This document shows positions 5,115 to 6,095 of a stretch of 6,095 nt of DNA, piece after piece. The notes beneath the pieces were generated by a model. The model had not been told where the DNA came from, did not search any database, and worked only from the letters and a program-made list of their open reading frames with translations. The stretch spans positions 1 through 6,095 of the forward strand of contig JAKAMO010000136.1 of NCBI GenBank assembly GCA_021812825.1. The letters are read 5' to 3'. The stretch comes from a bacterium (GTDB lineage Bacteria > Elusimicrobiota > Elusimicrobia > Elusimicrobiales > UBA9959). Position 1 is the first letter of the stretch; the number at the start of each line of letters is the position of its first letter. A program made the position numbers and the translations under genes.

Positions 5115-6095
5115 ATGCGGTTCCAGGCGAAGACAGCGGGGCGGGCGGCGGCCAGAAAGGCGGCCTGCTTTGCCGTCATGCTCTCCGCGGCGCTCGGCGC
5201 GCGGGCCGAGGATTTCCCGGCGTTCTCCGTGTCCTCCGGGACCCCGCTGCTTTCTACGCGCCCTTCTACCGGGGCCGTAGTGGCCCAGGGCGGGAATTTC
5301 TCGGCGCAGCTCCCTGACGGCCGCTCGCTGTGGGTGCTCAACAACGTCTGGACCGGAGAGATCGGGGCCGGCGGAGAATCCAAGGCCTGGGGGCTGGTGG
5401 ACGGCGCGGCGGCCTTCACGCCCAGCACCGCCGCCGCGGGCCAGCCCGGCTCCTTTACCTGGGTATCCGACGAGAACGGCTGGCCGCTGCCGCTGCTCTC
5501 CGCCGGAATGGAGGAGCCGGGGCAGGTGCGCAAGTTCTGGCCGCGTTCGGCGGTCTGCGGGCCGGCCGGCTGCGCGGTGTTCTATTCCATCATGAACAAT
5601 TTCGGCCCCGAGCCCTACGACTGCTTCAGGGTGGGCCAGGGTGTAGCGGTGTCGGCGGACCCGGCCGGGCCCTACGAGAAGGCCAGAGAGGGCGGGCGCT
5701 ACAGCCTGTGGAACGACATAGAACCGGCCTTCGGCTCCGCCGTTCTCGCCGACGAGGACGGCTGGGTCTACGTCTACGGCCGCGTGCTTTCCGCCCCCGG
5801 AGAATATTCCGTGCAGCTGGCCAGGGCTAGGCCGGGGGAACTGCCCTCGAAGGCCGCGTATTCCTATTATTCCGTGGACGCGGACACCTTTTCCTGGACT
5901 GGCGACCTCTCCGAGGCCTCCGACGTGATGAAGGACATGCCAGACGAGTTCTCGATCTCGTACAACGATTTCCTTAAAGCCTATCTGGCGGTATATTCCT
6001 CGGCGCAGGATGGCGGAGCGATGGCGCGGCTGGCGCGCTATCCGTGGGGCCCATGGGGTGAGCCCTTCCGCCTGTTCTCCTGCGCGCCGGGGGAT
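5115..6095 (+). CDS. Secreted DUF4185-like beta-propeller protein, N-terminal part (runs off the window)
   Basis: A 327-codon frame is open from ATG 5115 to the last base with no stop, so the gene continues beyond the window. Residues 1-31 form a signal peptide: Arg/Lys-rich start, hydrophobic segment about 17-28, cleavage after ARA (29-31). The mature part shows propeller-like strand motifs resembling DUF4185 and related five-bladed folds: RSLWVLNNVWTGE (70-82), KFWPRSAV (140-147), FGSAVL then GWVYVYGR (206-223), VQLARARPGELP (233-244), FSISYNDFLKAYLAVYSS (279-296) and ARLARYPWGPWGEP (304-317). C148 and C153 could form a disulfide. DUF4185 has no settled function; similarity to glycoside-hydrolase propellers suggests polysaccharide handling, which I cannot confirm. 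The first blade has Asn-Asn where relatives, as I recall, often have Asp. It is transcribed divergently from the Fn3 operon across 131 nt. Reality as a gene is near certain; the family call is moderate. Confidence 0.75.
   Translation, partial: MRFQAKTAGRAAARKAACFAVMLSAALGARAEDFPAFSVSSGTPLLSTRPSTGAVVAQGGNFSAQLPDGRSLWVLNNVWTGEIGAGGESKAWGLVDGAAAFTPSTAAAGQPGSFTWVSDENGWPLPLLSAGMEEPGQVRKFWPRSAVCGPAGCAVFYSIMNNFGPEPYDCFRVGQGVAVSADPAGPYEKAREGGRYSLWNDIEPAFGSAVLADEDGWVYVYGRVLSAPGEYSVQLARARPGELPSKAAYSYYSVDADTFSWTGDLSEASDVMKDMPDEFSISYNDFLKAYLAVYSSAQDGGAMARLARYPWGPWGEPFRLFSCAPGD

Noticed and set aside
5075..5533. A 152-codon open frame on the minus strand
   Set aside because: It is antisense to the propeller gene and extends into the AT-rich promoter region. 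It has no ribosome binding site or recognisable motif.
5330..5830. A 166-codon Arg/Gly/Ala-rich open frame on the plus strand
   Set aside because: It overlaps in another frame the propeller gene, which has a signal peptide, Shine-Dalgarno site and family motifs. No protein-like features were seen.

Overview
The window is high-G+C bacterial DNA. Its genes look like those of an Elusimicrobiota-type bacterium or a related Gram-negative from an uncultured lineage. The main clues are a PorV/PorQ-like outer-membrane barrel, a secreted protein of ten fibronectin type III (Fn3) repeats carrying the motif N-T-T-Y-Y-F, and a C-terminal domain resembling the type A sorting / FlgD Ig-like fold. The assignment rests on protein style, with no marker gene, so it is moderate to weak.

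Layout: positions 1-303 (+) are the 3' end of an integral membrane transporter, probably of the ATP/ADP (NTP/NDP) translocase-like family. It is followed by a very strong intrinsic hairpin terminator (323-352), which sits between convergent genes. On the minus strand lies a two-gene unit, read from right to left: a 1209-aa secreted Fn3 repeat protein (4983-1354), then 9 nt later a 325-aa PorV-like barrel (1344-367). The close spacing suggests co-transcription. A 131-nt AT-rich divergent intergenic region (4984-5114) holds candidate promoters for both directions and a GC-rich imperfect inverted repeat between them. To the right, a plus-strand gene (5115 to the window edge) encodes a secreted protein resembling DUF4185 five-bladed beta-propellers. 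It has no stop codon inside the window.

How the genes may work together: in Bacteroidota type IX secretion, PorV is the outer-membrane protein that receives substrates through their C-terminal domains. Here a PorV-like gene directly follows a gene whose product ends in such a domain, so a dedicated substrate/receptor pair is the most economical reading. This is an inference, because no other type IX component lies in the window. The Fn3 protein has a signal peptide, ten Fn3 repeats of about 90-102 residues, a ZU5-like module ending in His-Leu-Ser, and the sorting-like domain. The divergent propeller protein also has a signal peptide, so three of the four genes make exported cell-envelope or extracellular products.

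No RNA gene, CRISPR array or mobile element was seen, and no gene-free stretch exceeds 300 nt.
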